This document shows, in pieces, positions 53,501 to 61,503 of a DNA stretch of 64,000 bases (the stretch's first letter is position 1; the number at the start of each line of letters is the position of its first letter). Under the pieces are notes generated by a model, which saw nothing but the letters and a program-made list of their open reading frames with translations, ran no database searches and was not told where the DNA came from. A program made the translations under genes and the position numbers. Source of the stretch: Arthrobacter sp. N199823 (GTDB lineage Bacteria; Actinomycetota; Actinomycetes; Actinomycetales; Micrococcaceae); the NCBI RefSeq assembly GCF_002929705.1, contig NZ_PJIN01000005.1, positions 1 to 64,000 of the forward strand, read 5' to 3'.

Positions 53501-55485
53501 CGTCCGCCGTCGGAAACCATGAATTCGACAAGGGCTTTGCCGATCTGGACGGCCGAGTCATTGACGCAGCCAACTGGGACTACCTCGGTGCCAACGTGTA
53601 CAACAAGGGCACCACTACCCCGGCGCTCGATGAATACAAGATCATCACGGTCAACGGTGTGAAGGTGGCCATCATCGGCGCCATCACTCAAGAGACCCCA
53701 ACCCTCGTCACCCCGTCCGGCATCTCCATGCTGGACTTCGGTGATCCCGTTGAGGCAGTCAACCGCGTGGCCAAGAAGATCACCGACGGCAAGCTCGCCG
53801 ATGTCATCGTGGCCGAATACCACGAGGGCGCAGGCGCAGGTACACCCGATGGCGCTACCTTCGAGCAGGAGGTTGCCGCCGAGGGCGCGTTCCAAGAGAT
53901 CGTGACGAAGACCAGCGCCTCGGTCGACGCCATCTTCACCGGCCACACGCACAAGCAGTATGCCTGGGATGCACCCATCCCGGGCGTTGCCGCAAACGCT
54001 GCGCTCAAGACACGCCCCATTCTGCAAACCGGAAGCTACGGCGAGAATGTTGGCCAGATCCAGTTGTTCGTGGACAGCACAACGCACGAGGTGACCGCTT
54101 ACAGCCAGCGCAACGTCCAGCGCACCACCGCTGACGATGCCGCGCTCGTGGCCAAGTTCCCCCGCGTGGCCGAGGTCAAGACGATCACCGACAAGGCTCT
54201 GGCTGATGCCAAGGTTGCCGGCAGCGTTCCCGTGGGCAAGATCTCCGCTGACATCACCACGGCGCAAACCTTCAACGAGGAAACCGGCACGTTTGTCCGT
54301 GACGACCGCGCCAGCGAATCCACACTGGGCAACCTGGTGGGCAACGCTCTCTTGGATGCACTCAAGTCGGATCAGACAGGCGGAGCCGAGATCGGCGTCG
54401 TCAATCCCGGTGGCCTCCGCGCAGATCTGTTGTACAAGAACGAAGGGTTCGACGACGGTGTGGTCAGCTACGCCGCCGCCAATGCGGTCCTGCCGTTCGT
54501 GAACAACCTGTGGACAACCTCCCTCACAGGTGCACAGCTCAAGACCATGCTGGAGCAGCAGTGGCAGACTAACGCTGACGGCACTATCCCCAGCCGCCCG
54601 TTCCTGAATCTGGGCCTGTCCAACAACGTGGACTACACCTACGATTCCTCCCGTGCACTCGGCGATCACATCACCTCTGTGGTCATCAACGGCGCACCCT
54701 TGGATCTGGCCCGCTCCTACCGCGTGGGCACGTTCAGCTTCCTGGCAACGGGCGGCGATAACTTCCGCGTCTTCACCGAGGGATCCAACACCAAGGATTC
54801 CGGTCTCATTGACCGCGACGCCTGGATCACCTACCTCGGAGAGAAGTCCAAGGCTGCCCCGATCGCACCCGATTTCTCTCGCCGCGGCGTGGACGTCGTG
54901 GATGCACCGGCTGCTGTGACGGAGGGCCAGAAGGTCACCATGAAGCTCAGCAAGCTTGATCTGACTTCACTAGGCACCCCCGAATCCACCACGGTGACCG
55001 TCCGCTACGAACCTTCGGGCAGCGGCGGCGGCACAGGATTCGCGGTCATGGCGGCCGTAGTTCTGCCGTCCGAACTGGGTACTTTCCCCGTCGCCGACGG
55101 AGCTGCGACACTGAGCTTCACGGTGCCGGAGCAGCTCAACGCTGGACGCTTCACTATCACCACCGACGGCGGAACTTACGCCCGTCTGCCGATCACCATC
55201 CCGGTGACGGCCGACTCAGGCACCCCGACACCGACGGATTCAGCGTCACCGACGGATACAAGTACGCCGAGTCCCACTGGAACCAGCACGACGCCGGGTA
55301 CCTCACCGTCCGCTTCGTCGACTCCGGGTGCCGGTAACGGCTCAGGCAACGGTGCCGGTAGCGGCGCAGGTGACCTCCCCAACACGGGAGCCACCGTGCT
55401 TCCGCTCGGTTTGGGCGCTTTGGTTCTGCTCGGAGCAGGTGTTGGCGTCGCCATGGCTAACCGCCGCAAGGCAGCCAAGCACTAG
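50596..55485 (+). CDS. Sortase-anchored ExeM/NucH-type nuclease fused to 5'-nucleotidase
   Basis: A 1629-residue surface protein. Signal peptide ~1-36 (ending SPALAND). A Pro/Ala linker, then a lamin-tail domain (~95-215: NVIINEAYVNGG, FVELYNPTAADINLTGWSL). An OB-like region (~300-470), then an endonuclease/exonuclease/phosphatase domain from ~563 (LKVASFNVQNYF, LSLEEVENS, LMGDFNAY, SDHDPVVV). Metallophosphatase domain from ~897 (NINDFHGR, GNHEFDKG ~973, GHTHKQ ~1116) and 5'-nucleotidase C-domain (NPGGLRADL ~1270). A Ser/Thr/Pro-rich tail, LPNTG at 1594-1598, a membrane segment and NRRKAAKH. ATG 50596 follows TTGGAGA. It probably degrades external DNA and dephosphorylates the nucleotides, yielding phosphate and nucleosides. 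A long frame on the opposite strand (53221-54669) is a shadow. Confidence 0.9.
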   Translation: MTSNNFYKAGLGAALALGLAVAPLAISPALANDGPNPTETTAAASTEVAVDQSPTADPSPDLAATSSADTPPATVPADAALKAAPAAPLAAAPAPANVIINEAYVNGGSANATYKNKFVELYNPTAADINLTGWSLQYRSATGAVAPTGVTTLSGTIKANDYYLVKGNSNGDTGLELPATDTDSSGFSFAGGGGTLILSDQAAKLPANLATGSLTGTAGVVDLLGYGTSNTFETAVSSAASVTSSLNRSNFADTDNNSADFTTAAPTPTGTKGAGEPPAPPEDAGTKTIAEIQGEGAKSPLEGSTVTTKGKVTAAYPTGGFNGYFIQTPGTGGDLDMATHKASDGIFVYSPATVDSVKIGDYVQVKGLVKEFGGATGSTTTEIDVAAGGMTKLDEAAVEVKAAVVSVPAASAARETLEGMLVAPQGKFTITDNYSLNNYGEVGLAVGEKTLVQPTAVGKIGSAAHTAQVAENAAKGIKLDDGASTNFLNAAGSSVPLPWLSAATPMRLGSTSEFIAPVIFDDRNNAYKFQPLEALTPTNAGTVQPIAFGNNRVAAPKNVGGSLKVASFNVQNYFTQTGDMNNSCQFYNDREGNPIAVRTGCDQRGAANAENLKRQQDKIVAGINASGADVLSLEEVENSAKFGKDRDAALATLVAALNVGAPGTWDYVRSPEARPAIAVEDVIRTAYIFKKKVAAPVGDSVILDDPAFTGIARQPLAQSFKVAGTPDSTKVLLIVNHFKSKGSAATPGDTDQGQGNSNLARTAQAKALVKFSTEQQAAQGTDKVLLMGDFNAYTYEDPMIVMTDAGYVDQGAKTGKHSYAFGGLVGSLDHILASPAAESMVSGADIWNINSAESIAMGYSRYNYNVTNFYDASAFSASDHDPVVVGLNLDVAPENTKEVNLLNINDFHGRIDANTVKFAGTVEQLRGASGAGKTAFLSAGDNIGASLFASASQDDQPTIEVLNALELQASAVGNHEFDKGFADLDGRVIDAANWDYLGANVYNKGTTTPALDEYKIITVNGVKVAIIGAITQETPTLVTPSGISMLDFGDPVEAVNRVAKKITDGKLADVIVAEYHEGAGAGTPDGATFEQEVAAEGAFQEIVTKTSASVDAIFTGHTHKQYAWDAPIPGVAANAALKTRPILQTGSYGENVGQIQLFVDSTTHEVTAYSQRNVQRTTADDAALVAKFPRVAEVKTITDKALADAKVAGSVPVGKISADITTAQTFNEETGTFVRDDRASESTLGNLVGNALLDALKSDQTGGAEIGVVNPGGLRADLLYKNEGFDDGVVSYAAANAVLPFVNNLWTTSLTGAQLKTMLEQQWQTNADGTIPSRPFLNLGLSNNVDYTYDSSRALGDHITSVVINGAPLDLARSYRVGTFSFLATGGDNFRVFTEGSNTKDSGLIDRDAWITYLGEKSKAAPIAPDFSRRGVDVVDAPAAVTEGQKVTMKLSKLDLTSLGTPESTTVTVRYEPSGSGGGTGFAVMAAVVLPSELGTFPVADGAATLSFTVPEQLNAGRFTITTDGGTYARLPITIPVTADSGTPTPTDSASPTDTSTPSPTGTSTTPGTSPSASSTPGAGNGSGNGAGSGAGDLPNTGATVLPLGLGALVLLGAGVGVAMANRRKAAKH

Positions 55486-55509
55486 CAACTAGCCGCTGAC
55501 CGCTAGTCA

Positions 55510-55575
55510 CTGACCCGCAGCAGGCGGCGAAAACCACAGAAATTCCCGTGGTTCTCGCCGTTTGCTGCGGGTCAG
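55510..55575 (+). terminator. 28-bp hairpin terminator after the nucleotidase gene
   Basis: 55510-55537 pairs with 55548-55575 (three non-Watson-Crick positions) around a 10-base loop, 25 bases after the stop. Confidence 0.85.
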
Positions 55576-55604
55576 CTGCGTTATGCGGTGCCGAGAAGAC
55601 ATAC

Positions 55605-55717
55605 GGGGGTAGTTATTACCATTCGCCACCGGCCTACCGCGCGCGAATGGTAATAACTACCCCCGGAGTGCCGAGGAGGGCGGCATACCGCGCGCGAATG
55701 GTAATAACTACCCCCGG
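55605..55717. repeat. Inverted plus direct repeat element (22/32 bp)
   Basis: GCGAATGGTAATAACTACCC plus CC occurs forward at 55643-55664 and 55694-55715, and in exact reverse complement at 55605-55626. The two forward copies extend to 32 identical bases (55635-55666, 55686-55717) with a 51-base period. The first pair makes a perfect 22-bp stem. It occupies the rest of the convergent gap 55486-55749. Confidence 0.88.
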
Positions 55718-55749
55718 CGCACCGAACGAGGCAACGCCAGCCGGAAGCC

Positions 55750-57720
55750 TCAGTCGAGGATGGCTGCGGCGATCGCGTCGGCGTCCAAGACGGTGCGGTA
55801 ACCGCTGCGGTACTTGGCGGAAGCCTCGGCCGCGATAGCTGTGCCCCACTGGGTTGAGGACAGCTGCAATCCCAAAACATACAGCCCCTCAACAGGCACA
55901 CCGACCCCATCCACGGGACGGTAGGGCGGCGCAGTGACGTCCAAACCGCTAGTGACCACGGGTCCGCCGTCGGACGCCATCATCATGCGGGGCCTGACAA
56001 TACCGTCGGCCAACAGGTTTTGCAGCAAGGGGGACGTACTGTTTTGCGCGTTGTTCGAGGGAGCCAGCGCCTCGATCAGGTGGCGCGCTTCCCACGGGAT
56101 ATCGGCCACCCAGGGAGAGCTGGCGGTGAATACCCCGTGCTGGACTCGGAACACCGGATCCGGCCCCGTGAAGTGAACCACCCCGGCCCGCACCAGCGCG
56201 GCCAGCTGTTCCACCCGGATTGCCGGCGGACCGCTGGCCAACCCCTCGACGAAGCCTTCAAACCAGCCACGCAACTCGCCCAGCCACGACGCCTGAGTGA
56301 TGCCGCGGTCAGCCACAAGCGATTTCACAATGGCCCGTCCGGCATTCAGCGCACCAATAGCCATCTTGACCGGATCATCTTCGCCGAGCGCGGAGCCGGC
56401 AGCGTCCGCCACCAGGTACTCCAGCACGGCGGCGTCCAGCTGTTCGTGGGTGGCAAAGTGCCTGCCCGCACTCGGCAGTCCCCCTCGGTCGGCGAGGCCG
56501 GCATCACTGGCCTTTTGCCCAGCGAGAGGGCGGGCCAGCCCTGGCAAGTCCAGCACATGGCCGTGCCGCACGTGCCGCCCCAGCAACTCCGCGAGCTCCT
56601 GCTCCCAGGCCGGGGATCCGCCGTCGAGCCCGGTATGCAGCATGGCATCAAGCTCAGGCAACAGCTCGGGGGTGACTAGCTCGGGGCTGGTCCGGGCCAG
56701 GGTGGTGTAATACGCCCAGATTGTATCGCGGTGCAGCAGCGGCCAAATATCGTGGTCAAAACCGGCCGTGGCACCCATGGCACGAATGGCGGCCACAGCA
56801 TCCTCACCCAGGAATCGCAGCGTGATCGATTGCGGGTAGTACGCGGTCAGTTCGGCCTTGGCCCGGTACGGCGTCCCACGTCTGGAAGCGCCCACGATTA
56901 CCGGCTCACGCCCCGATTCCACATACCGCAGCGACTCCCCCGGCGGCCGTCCGGTGTCCTCAAAACGCCCGCCGCGGCCCTCGGTCAGCTGGCCCAGCAC
57001 ATCAAAAAAGTTCAACCCCATGCCACGCACCAGGACGGTTTCTCCAGCGGGCAGCTGATCCCAGTCCACATCGTTGGGCACGGCCGGGGGCAGATACGTC
57101 AACCCGTGCTGGCGGGCGTCATCGCGCAGCCCGCGCTGGGCCGGACTCAGCTTCGACTCCACATGCCCCAGCGCCAGCACCACCTGATCCGCGCGCAGCG
57201 TGCCACCGTCAAGGAGTACGACGTCGAACCCGCCTTGGGTGCGATCCCGCACCACTCGCTTCGCCTCAGTGACGTGATTGACCAGGGTTACTCCGGCTGG
57301 CAAGTTGTTGCGCAGCTGCTCAAAGCACCAGCTCAGATACCGGCCGTAGATGGCGCGGCTGGGGAAATTATTCTCCGCCAGACCTTCTAATTCCTGCCGA
57401 TCACCCTCGCTGAGTCCAGACCAAGGGGTGTCCAGCTGGACCGCGCGCCACTGGTTGAACGTGCAACCGGCCACGGGCGCAGCGTCCACGCCCTGGTCAG
57501 GAATCAGTGTTGGAAAAAAGCTCTGGGTGTTCATCAGGTACAGGCGCGATTGCTCCGTGCGCCAAACATGGCCAGCCCCCGGGGCGAAGGGGTCAATGAG
57601 GTGGATGTGCAGCTCTCCACCCTCGCTTTGGGCCCGGCGCGCCAACAGCCGTTCCACCACGGAAGTCCCACGGGGCCCCGCCCCCACAATTGCCACCGTC
57701 TGTACGCCCAAAGATTCCAC
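55750..57720 (-). CDS. FAD/NAD(P)-binding protein (NAD_binding_9 family)
   Basis: A 656-residue flavoprotein-like protein. The N-terminal dinucleotide motif is VAIVGAGPRGTSVVERL; a second glycine-rich stretch is GETVLVRGMGLNFFD. The family's conserved MNTQSFFPTLIPD and YLSWCFEQL are present. Members are annotated as FAD-dependent oxidoreductases, sometimes urate hydroxylase-like, but the substrate is not known. The annotated GTG (57720) abuts AAGGA with no spacer. TTG 57711, 8 bases downstream of AAGGAG, is probably the true start (653 residues). It is a single gene, divergent from the prolyl oligopeptidase. Confidence 0.82.
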   Translation of the reverse strand: MESLGVQTVAIVGAGPRGTSVVERLLARRAQSEGGELHIHLIDPFAPGAGHVWRTEQSRLYLMNTQSFFPTLIPDQGVDAAPVAGCTFNQWRAVQLDTPWSGLSEGDRQELEGLAENNFPSRAIYGRYLSWCFEQLRNNLPAGVTLVNHVTEAKRVVRDRTQGGFDVVLLDGGTLRADQVVLALGHVESKLSPAQRGLRDDARQHGLTYLPPAVPNDVDWDQLPAGETVLVRGMGLNFFDVLGQLTEGRGGRFEDTGRPPGESLRYVESGREPVIVGASRRGTPYRAKAELTAYYPQSITLRFLGEDAVAAIRAMGATAGFDHDIWPLLHRDTIWAYYTTLARTSPELVTPELLPELDAMLHTGLDGGSPAWEQELAELLGRHVRHGHVLDLPGLARPLAGQKASDAGLADRGGLPSAGRHFATHEQLDAAVLEYLVADAAGSALGEDDPVKMAIGALNAGRAIVKSLVADRGITQASWLGELRGWFEGFVEGLASGPPAIRVEQLAALVRAGVVHFTGPDPVFRVQHGVFTASSPWVADIPWEARHLIEALAPSNNAQNSTSPLLQNLLADGIVRPRMMMASDGGPVVTSGLDVTAPPYRPVDGVGVPVEGLYVLGLQLSSTQWGTAIAAEASAKYRSGYRTVLDADAIAAAILD

Positions 57721-57849
57721 TCCTTGAGCTTAACTGATGGTGCCTAACCGGTGGTCTGACGTTGGCTGGCCACAGGTTCGCCACGGACCTGCCGCGAGCC
57801 TTCCATAGAACGGCCGCGAAATCCCCTGCGCGGGCGCATGGTTTGTAGC

Positions 57850-57884
57850 TAACCGTGCGCAGCTCCAAGAGTGGCGCACGGTTA
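57850..57884. promoter_or_regulatory. 11-bp inverted repeat upstream of the S9 peptidase
   Basis: TAACCGTGCGC (57850-57860) pairs with GCGCACGGTTA (57874-57884). It lies 38-72 bases before the start of the peptidase gene, flanked by a direct repeat of GCGCAGCT. It could be an operator or an attenuator-like hairpin. Confidence 0.4.
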
Positions 57885-57921
57885 ACTCGCAACCACGCGC
57901 AGCTTCAACGAGGATGATCCC

Positions 57922-60024
57922 ATGACTGAAGCTGCCCCGAGCCCCACACGTGCCCACGAACCTGCCGACGAATTTCTGTGGTTGGAAGACATCCACGGCG
58001 AAGACGCCATGAACTGGGTCCGTGAGCACAATGCCAGCACCGACGCCGCCTTGGTGAACCCCGCCTATTCGGCATTGGAGGCACGGGTGCTTGAGGTGCT
58101 GGATTCCGCGGACAGGATCCCGATGGTGTCCAAGCGCGGCGACTGGTACTACAACTTCTGGCGCGACGAGGCCAACCCGCGCGGGCTGTGGCGACGGACC
58201 AGCTGGGAAAGCTACCTCAGCGATGCACCCGAGTGGGACGTGCTGCTCGATGTTGATGCGCTGAGCTCCGCCGAGGATGCCCAGTGGTTGTGGGCAGGAG
58301 CCGCATTCCTACGGCCGGCTCCCGGGGAGGAATACCGCCATGCCATGGTGGCGCTCTCGCCCGATGGCGGAGATGCTGTGGCCTACCGGGAATTCGACCT
58401 TGCCACACGCACGTTTGTGGCTGGCGGGTTCGAGCTTCCGGCCGCCAAGACCCGGCTCAGTTGGGTGGATGCAGACACCCTTTATGTGGGCACCGATACC
58501 GGCGCAGACTCCATGACAGCGTCTTCCTACCCGGCCGCTGCACGCGTGCTGCGGCGCGGGGAATCTCTGGCCCAGCTGGCCGCGAAGGAACCGTTGTTCG
58601 CCGTCCCGCTGGACCACCTCAGCGGCGGCGTCTCCCACAGCAGCACCCCGGGCTTCGAGCGGGACCTCGCTTACGACGCTTTGGACTTCTACAACAGCCG
58701 CAGCTACCTGCGCGTGGACGAAGACTGGGTGCACATCGACGTCCCGGATGACATGTCCGTTTCCCTGCACCACGAGTGGTTGCTCCTGCGCCCGCGCACC
58801 GATTGGAACGTTTCCGGCACTGTGTATGGCGCCGGGACCCTGCTGGCCATTGAGCTTGACGCCTTCATGGCCGGCAGCCGTTCGCTGATCACCATATATG
58901 CCCCCTCGGCGGCGCAGTCATTGCAGTCGTGGAGTTGGACCCGCGATTTCCTGCTGCTGAACCTGCTCTCCGATGTCTCCTCCAAGATCCTGGTACTGGA
59001 CCCGGCTGCGGACTGGGCTGCCTCGGAACTGGACGCCTGCCCGCCCTTACATTCGGTGGATGCCTTTGCCGTGGATGACGAAGATCCCGACGCCGGCAAC
59101 GACTACTGGCTTGTGGCCTCCGGATTCCTCACCCCCACCACCGTGCTGCGCGGCACCCTCACCCCGCGCGGCACCCCGGGTGCGGCTGCGGCGCTGGTCC
59201 GGGAGGCGCCGTCGTTCTTCACGGCGGAGAACTACTGCGTGGAGCAGCATTTTGCCACCTCCGCCGACGGCACCCGCGTGCCCTACTTCCAGGTGGGCCC
59301 CAAGGATCTGAAGCTCGACGGCGCAAACCCCACCTTGCTCAGTGGTTACGGCGGCTTTGAGGTGTCGCTGACGCCCACTTACAGCGGCTCGGTGGGGCGC
59401 ACCTGGCTCGAGCGCGGCGGCGTTTACGTGGTGGCAAACATCCGCGGCGGCGGCGAATACGGTCCCAGCTGGCATACGGCCGCGCTCCAGGAAAACCGGC
59501 ACCGCGCATATGAGGACTTCGCCGCTGTGGCCCGCGATCTGTCGGCGCGAGGCGTGGCCGACCCTACTCATCTGGGGTGCACAGGCGGTAGCAACGGCGG
59601 GCTGTTGGTGGGCAATATGCTCACGCAGTATCCGGAATTGTTCGGGGCAATTTCCTGTGGCGTGCCGCTACTGGATATGCGCCGGTATACAAAGCTGTCA
59701 GCAGGCGCATCGTGGATGGCCGAGTATGGCGACCCGGATGTCCCGGAGCAGTGGGACTTCATCAAGAACTTTTCGCCGTACCACCTGCTCCGTGCCGGGG
59801 TTAAGTATCCTGCCACGTTCATTTGGACGGCAACCTCGGATGACCGGGTGGGTCCTGTGCAGGCACGCAAGATGGCGGCACAGATGGAATCCATGGGAAT
59901 CCCTGTTTGGTTCCACGAGGCGTTGGAGGGTGGTCATGCCGGTGCCGGAAACAATGAACAGGCGGCCAGACTGCATGCGGCCTCGCATGAATTCCTCTGG
60001 CGGGCGCTCAACGGGCAGCTGTAG
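57922..60024 (+). CDS. Prolyl oligopeptidase family serine peptidase (S9A)
   Basis: A 700-residue cytoplasmic peptidase: N-terminal DEFLWLEDIHGEDAMNWVRE, a seven-bladed propeller, then an alpha/beta-hydrolase domain. The triad is Ser ~557 in GGSNGGLLVG, Asp ~640 in TSDDRVG and His ~671 in EGGHAGAG. RGGGEYGPSWH is the conserved loop before the nucleophile. It cleaves short peptides, typically after proline. ATG 57922 follows ACGAGGA. No signal peptide. Confidence 0.93.
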   Translation: MTEAAPSPTRAHEPADEFLWLEDIHGEDAMNWVREHNASTDAALVNPAYSALEARVLEVLDSADRIPMVSKRGDWYYNFWRDEANPRGLWRRTSWESYLSDAPEWDVLLDVDALSSAEDAQWLWAGAAFLRPAPGEEYRHAMVALSPDGGDAVAYREFDLATRTFVAGGFELPAAKTRLSWVDADTLYVGTDTGADSMTASSYPAAARVLRRGESLAQLAAKEPLFAVPLDHLSGGVSHSSTPGFERDLAYDALDFYNSRSYLRVDEDWVHIDVPDDMSVSLHHEWLLLRPRTDWNVSGTVYGAGTLLAIELDAFMAGSRSLITIYAPSAAQSLQSWSWTRDFLLLNLLSDVSSKILVLDPAADWAASELDACPPLHSVDAFAVDDEDPDAGNDYWLVASGFLTPTTVLRGTLTPRGTPGAAAALVREAPSFFTAENYCVEQHFATSADGTRVPYFQVGPKDLKLDGANPTLLSGYGGFEVSLTPTYSGSVGRTWLERGGVYVVANIRGGGEYGPSWHTAALQENRHRAYEDFAAVARDLSARGVADPTHLGCTGGSNGGLLVGNMLTQYPELFGAISCGVPLLDMRRYTKLSAGASWMAEYGDPDVPEQWDFIKNFSPYHLLRAGVKYPATFIWTATSDDRVGPVQARKMAAQMESMGIPVWFHEALEGGHAGAGNNEQAARLHAASHEFLWRALNGQL

Positions 60025-60149
60025 ATTCCTGTGAGAACGTCTCGGCGCGCAGTGATTTTGCCCTGACCCCGGCACTCGTTTTGCATTGTGGGCCCTCTAC
60101 TGGGTAAAGTTTGGGATGCTGGTTAGGGGCTTCTACCTTAGCCAGTGCT

Positions 60150-60237
60150 GGAGACGTGCCAGAGCGGCCGAATGGGCTTCACTGCTAATGAAGTGTGGGG
60201 CACAACTCCACCGGGAGTTCAAATCTCCCCGTCTCCG
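60150..60237 (+). tRNA. tRNA-Ser (anticodon GCT)
   Basis: Acceptor GGAGACG/CGTCTCC, anticodon arm CTTCA-CTGCTAA-TGAAG, long variable arm and T-arm with GTTCAAATC. 88 nt, CCA not encoded. Confidence 0.97.
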
Positions 60238-60243
60238 CAGAAC

Positions 60244-60281
60244 AAAAATGCACTCCTTGATTTATCGAGGGGTGCATTTTT
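60244..60281 (+). terminator. Terminator of tRNA-Ser(GCT)
   Basis: AAAAATGCACTCC pairs with GGGGTGCATTTTT (ending 60281), giving a classical T-run hairpin directly after the tRNA. Confidence 0.88.
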
Positions 60282-60338
60282 GCGTTCTGGCGCAGCTGCT
60301 GAACAGGTCTACATCCCGCATCATAAACATCCGACCAT

Positions 60339-60350
60339 TAGACTTGCACC
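60339..60350 (+). promoter_or_regulatory. Possible leaderless -10 (TAGACT) of the FadR-type gene
   Basis: TAGACT (60339-60344) is followed by six bases and ATG 60351. No matching -35. Confidence 0.4.
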
Positions 60351-61022
60351 ATGGCTGTAACTGATGAAGCAATCACCAAGATCAAAGACATGATCATCTC
60401 CGGGAAGCTGTCGGCCGGTGATCGCCTGCCCCCGGAGAAGGAACTCAGCGAGAAGCTGGGCCTTTCCCGCAGCTCTCTCCGAGAAGCCGTCAAAGCCTTG
60501 GAGATCATTCGCGTCCTGGACGTGCGCCGAGGCGACGGCACGTACGTGACCAGCCTCGAGCCCCAACTCCTCAGCGAGGCCATGACATTTATTGTGGACC
60601 TACATCAGGACAAATCCATCCTGGACATCTTTGCCGTCCGGCGCATCCTGGAACCTGCCGCTGCCGCGATAGCTGCTACCCGCATCACACCGGAGCAAAT
60701 TACAGCCTTGCGGGCCACCATGGAGAACATCAACGACGAAACGAGCGTCGAGTCGCTGGTTGATCACGATCTAGTGTTCCACGAGCTCATCACTGCCGCC
60801 GCCGATAACTCCTACCTGGCCAGCGTCCTGAACGCCCTTTCCAGCAGCACCGTGCGGGCCCGCATTTGGCGCGGCCTGACACAGGAAAAGGCTGTGGACC
60901 GCACGCTCGCCGAGCACACCGCCATCATTGAAGCATTGGAACGCGGCGACGCCGATCTGGCCAAGTCACTGTTGACAGTGCACATCAGCGGCGTGGAGCA
61001 CTGGCTCCGACAGGCGCTGTAA
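60351..61022 (+). CDS. FadR/GntR-family transcriptional regulator (FCD domain)
   Basis: A 223-residue regulator. The N-terminal winged helix holds AGDRLPPEKELSEKLGLSRS and REAVKALE. The C-terminal FCD domain carries metal/ligand residues in VDHDLVFHELI and the His in LTVHISGVEHW. This subfamily senses organic acids or sugar acids and usually represses nearby catabolic genes. The nearest sugar-related genes are the convergent ABC transporter at 62421, so the target is uncertain. No Shine-Dalgarno is visible. Confidence 0.9.
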   Translation: MAVTDEAITKIKDMIISGKLSAGDRLPPEKELSEKLGLSRSSLREAVKALEIIRVLDVRRGDGTYVTSLEPQLLSEAMTFIVDLHQDKSILDIFAVRRILEPAAAAIAATRITPEQITALRATMENINDETSVESLVDHDLVFHELITAAADNSYLASVLNALSSSTVRARIWRGLTQEKAVDRTLAEHTAIIEALERGDADLAKSLLTVHISGVEHWLRQAL

Positions 61023-61105
61023 CCTTCTAGCCCCGCAGCACCTAGCCAGCAGCAAATGCCCGCCCGCCCTGATGACAGGGCCGGCGGGATTTTTCTTTAA
61101 CAAGC

Positions 61106-61134
61106 TTGCCACGCTAACTAGTTAGACATACTAT
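61106..61134 (+). promoter_or_regulatory. Leaderless padR promoter with palindromic operator
   Basis: TTGCCA (61106-61111), 17 bases, TACTAT (61129-61134), six bases, ATG 61141. A perfect palindrome CTAACTAGTTAG (61114-61125) fills the spacer, and TAGACATACTATCTA overlaps the -10. This is a good site for autorepression by the PadR protein. Confidence 0.7.
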
Positions 61135-61140
61135 CTAGCT

Positions 61141-61503
61141 ATGAGTTCATTCATCGAAGAACCGTGGCCGGGCGACTGGAATCGCGCCTCACTGGGCCTC
61201 TGCGCGCTGCAGGCCTTGACGGGCGGGCCCAGTTACGGATACGCCATCATCACCGCTTTTGAGGACGCCGGACTGGGCACCATCAAGGGCGGCACGCTCT
61301 ACCCGCTGCTGACCCGTTTCGAGACGGCCGGCTGGGTCGAGGTTGAATGGCGCGCCGGCGAGAGCGGTCCTGGCAGAAAATACTTCGCCCTCACCGCCGC
61401 AGGCCGCACCGAGCTGGATCGCCAGCGCAAACAATGGCACACCTTCACTACCCGTACGACGGCGTTTCTCGCCACCGCACCCGATCGAGGAGTTTTGCAA
61501 TGA
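61141..61503 (+). CDS. PadR-family transcriptional regulator (short type)
   Basis: A 120-residue PadR winged-helix protein (LGLCALQALTGGPSYGYAI, GTLYPLLTRFETAGWVEVEW, GRKYFALTAAGRTEL) without a long C-terminal domain. Its stop overlaps the next start (ATGA), so it is coupled to a membrane protein. This PadR-membrane protein pairing is widespread in Gram-positive bacteria. The promoter holds a palindrome, pointing to autoregulation. Confidence 0.92.
   Translation: MSSFIEEPWPGDWNRASLGLCALQALTGGPSYGYAIITAFEDAGLGTIKGGTLYPLLTRFETAGWVEVEWRAGESGPGRKYFALTAAGRTELDRQRKQWHTFTTRTTAFLATAPDRGVLQ

Noticed and set aside
53221-54669. 482-codon open frame on the minus strand inside the nuclease/nucleotidase gene
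   Set aside because: It is an antisense shadow: the plus-strand frame has clear catalytic motifs, and the antisense product has no recognisable domain. High third-position GC keeps the frame open.
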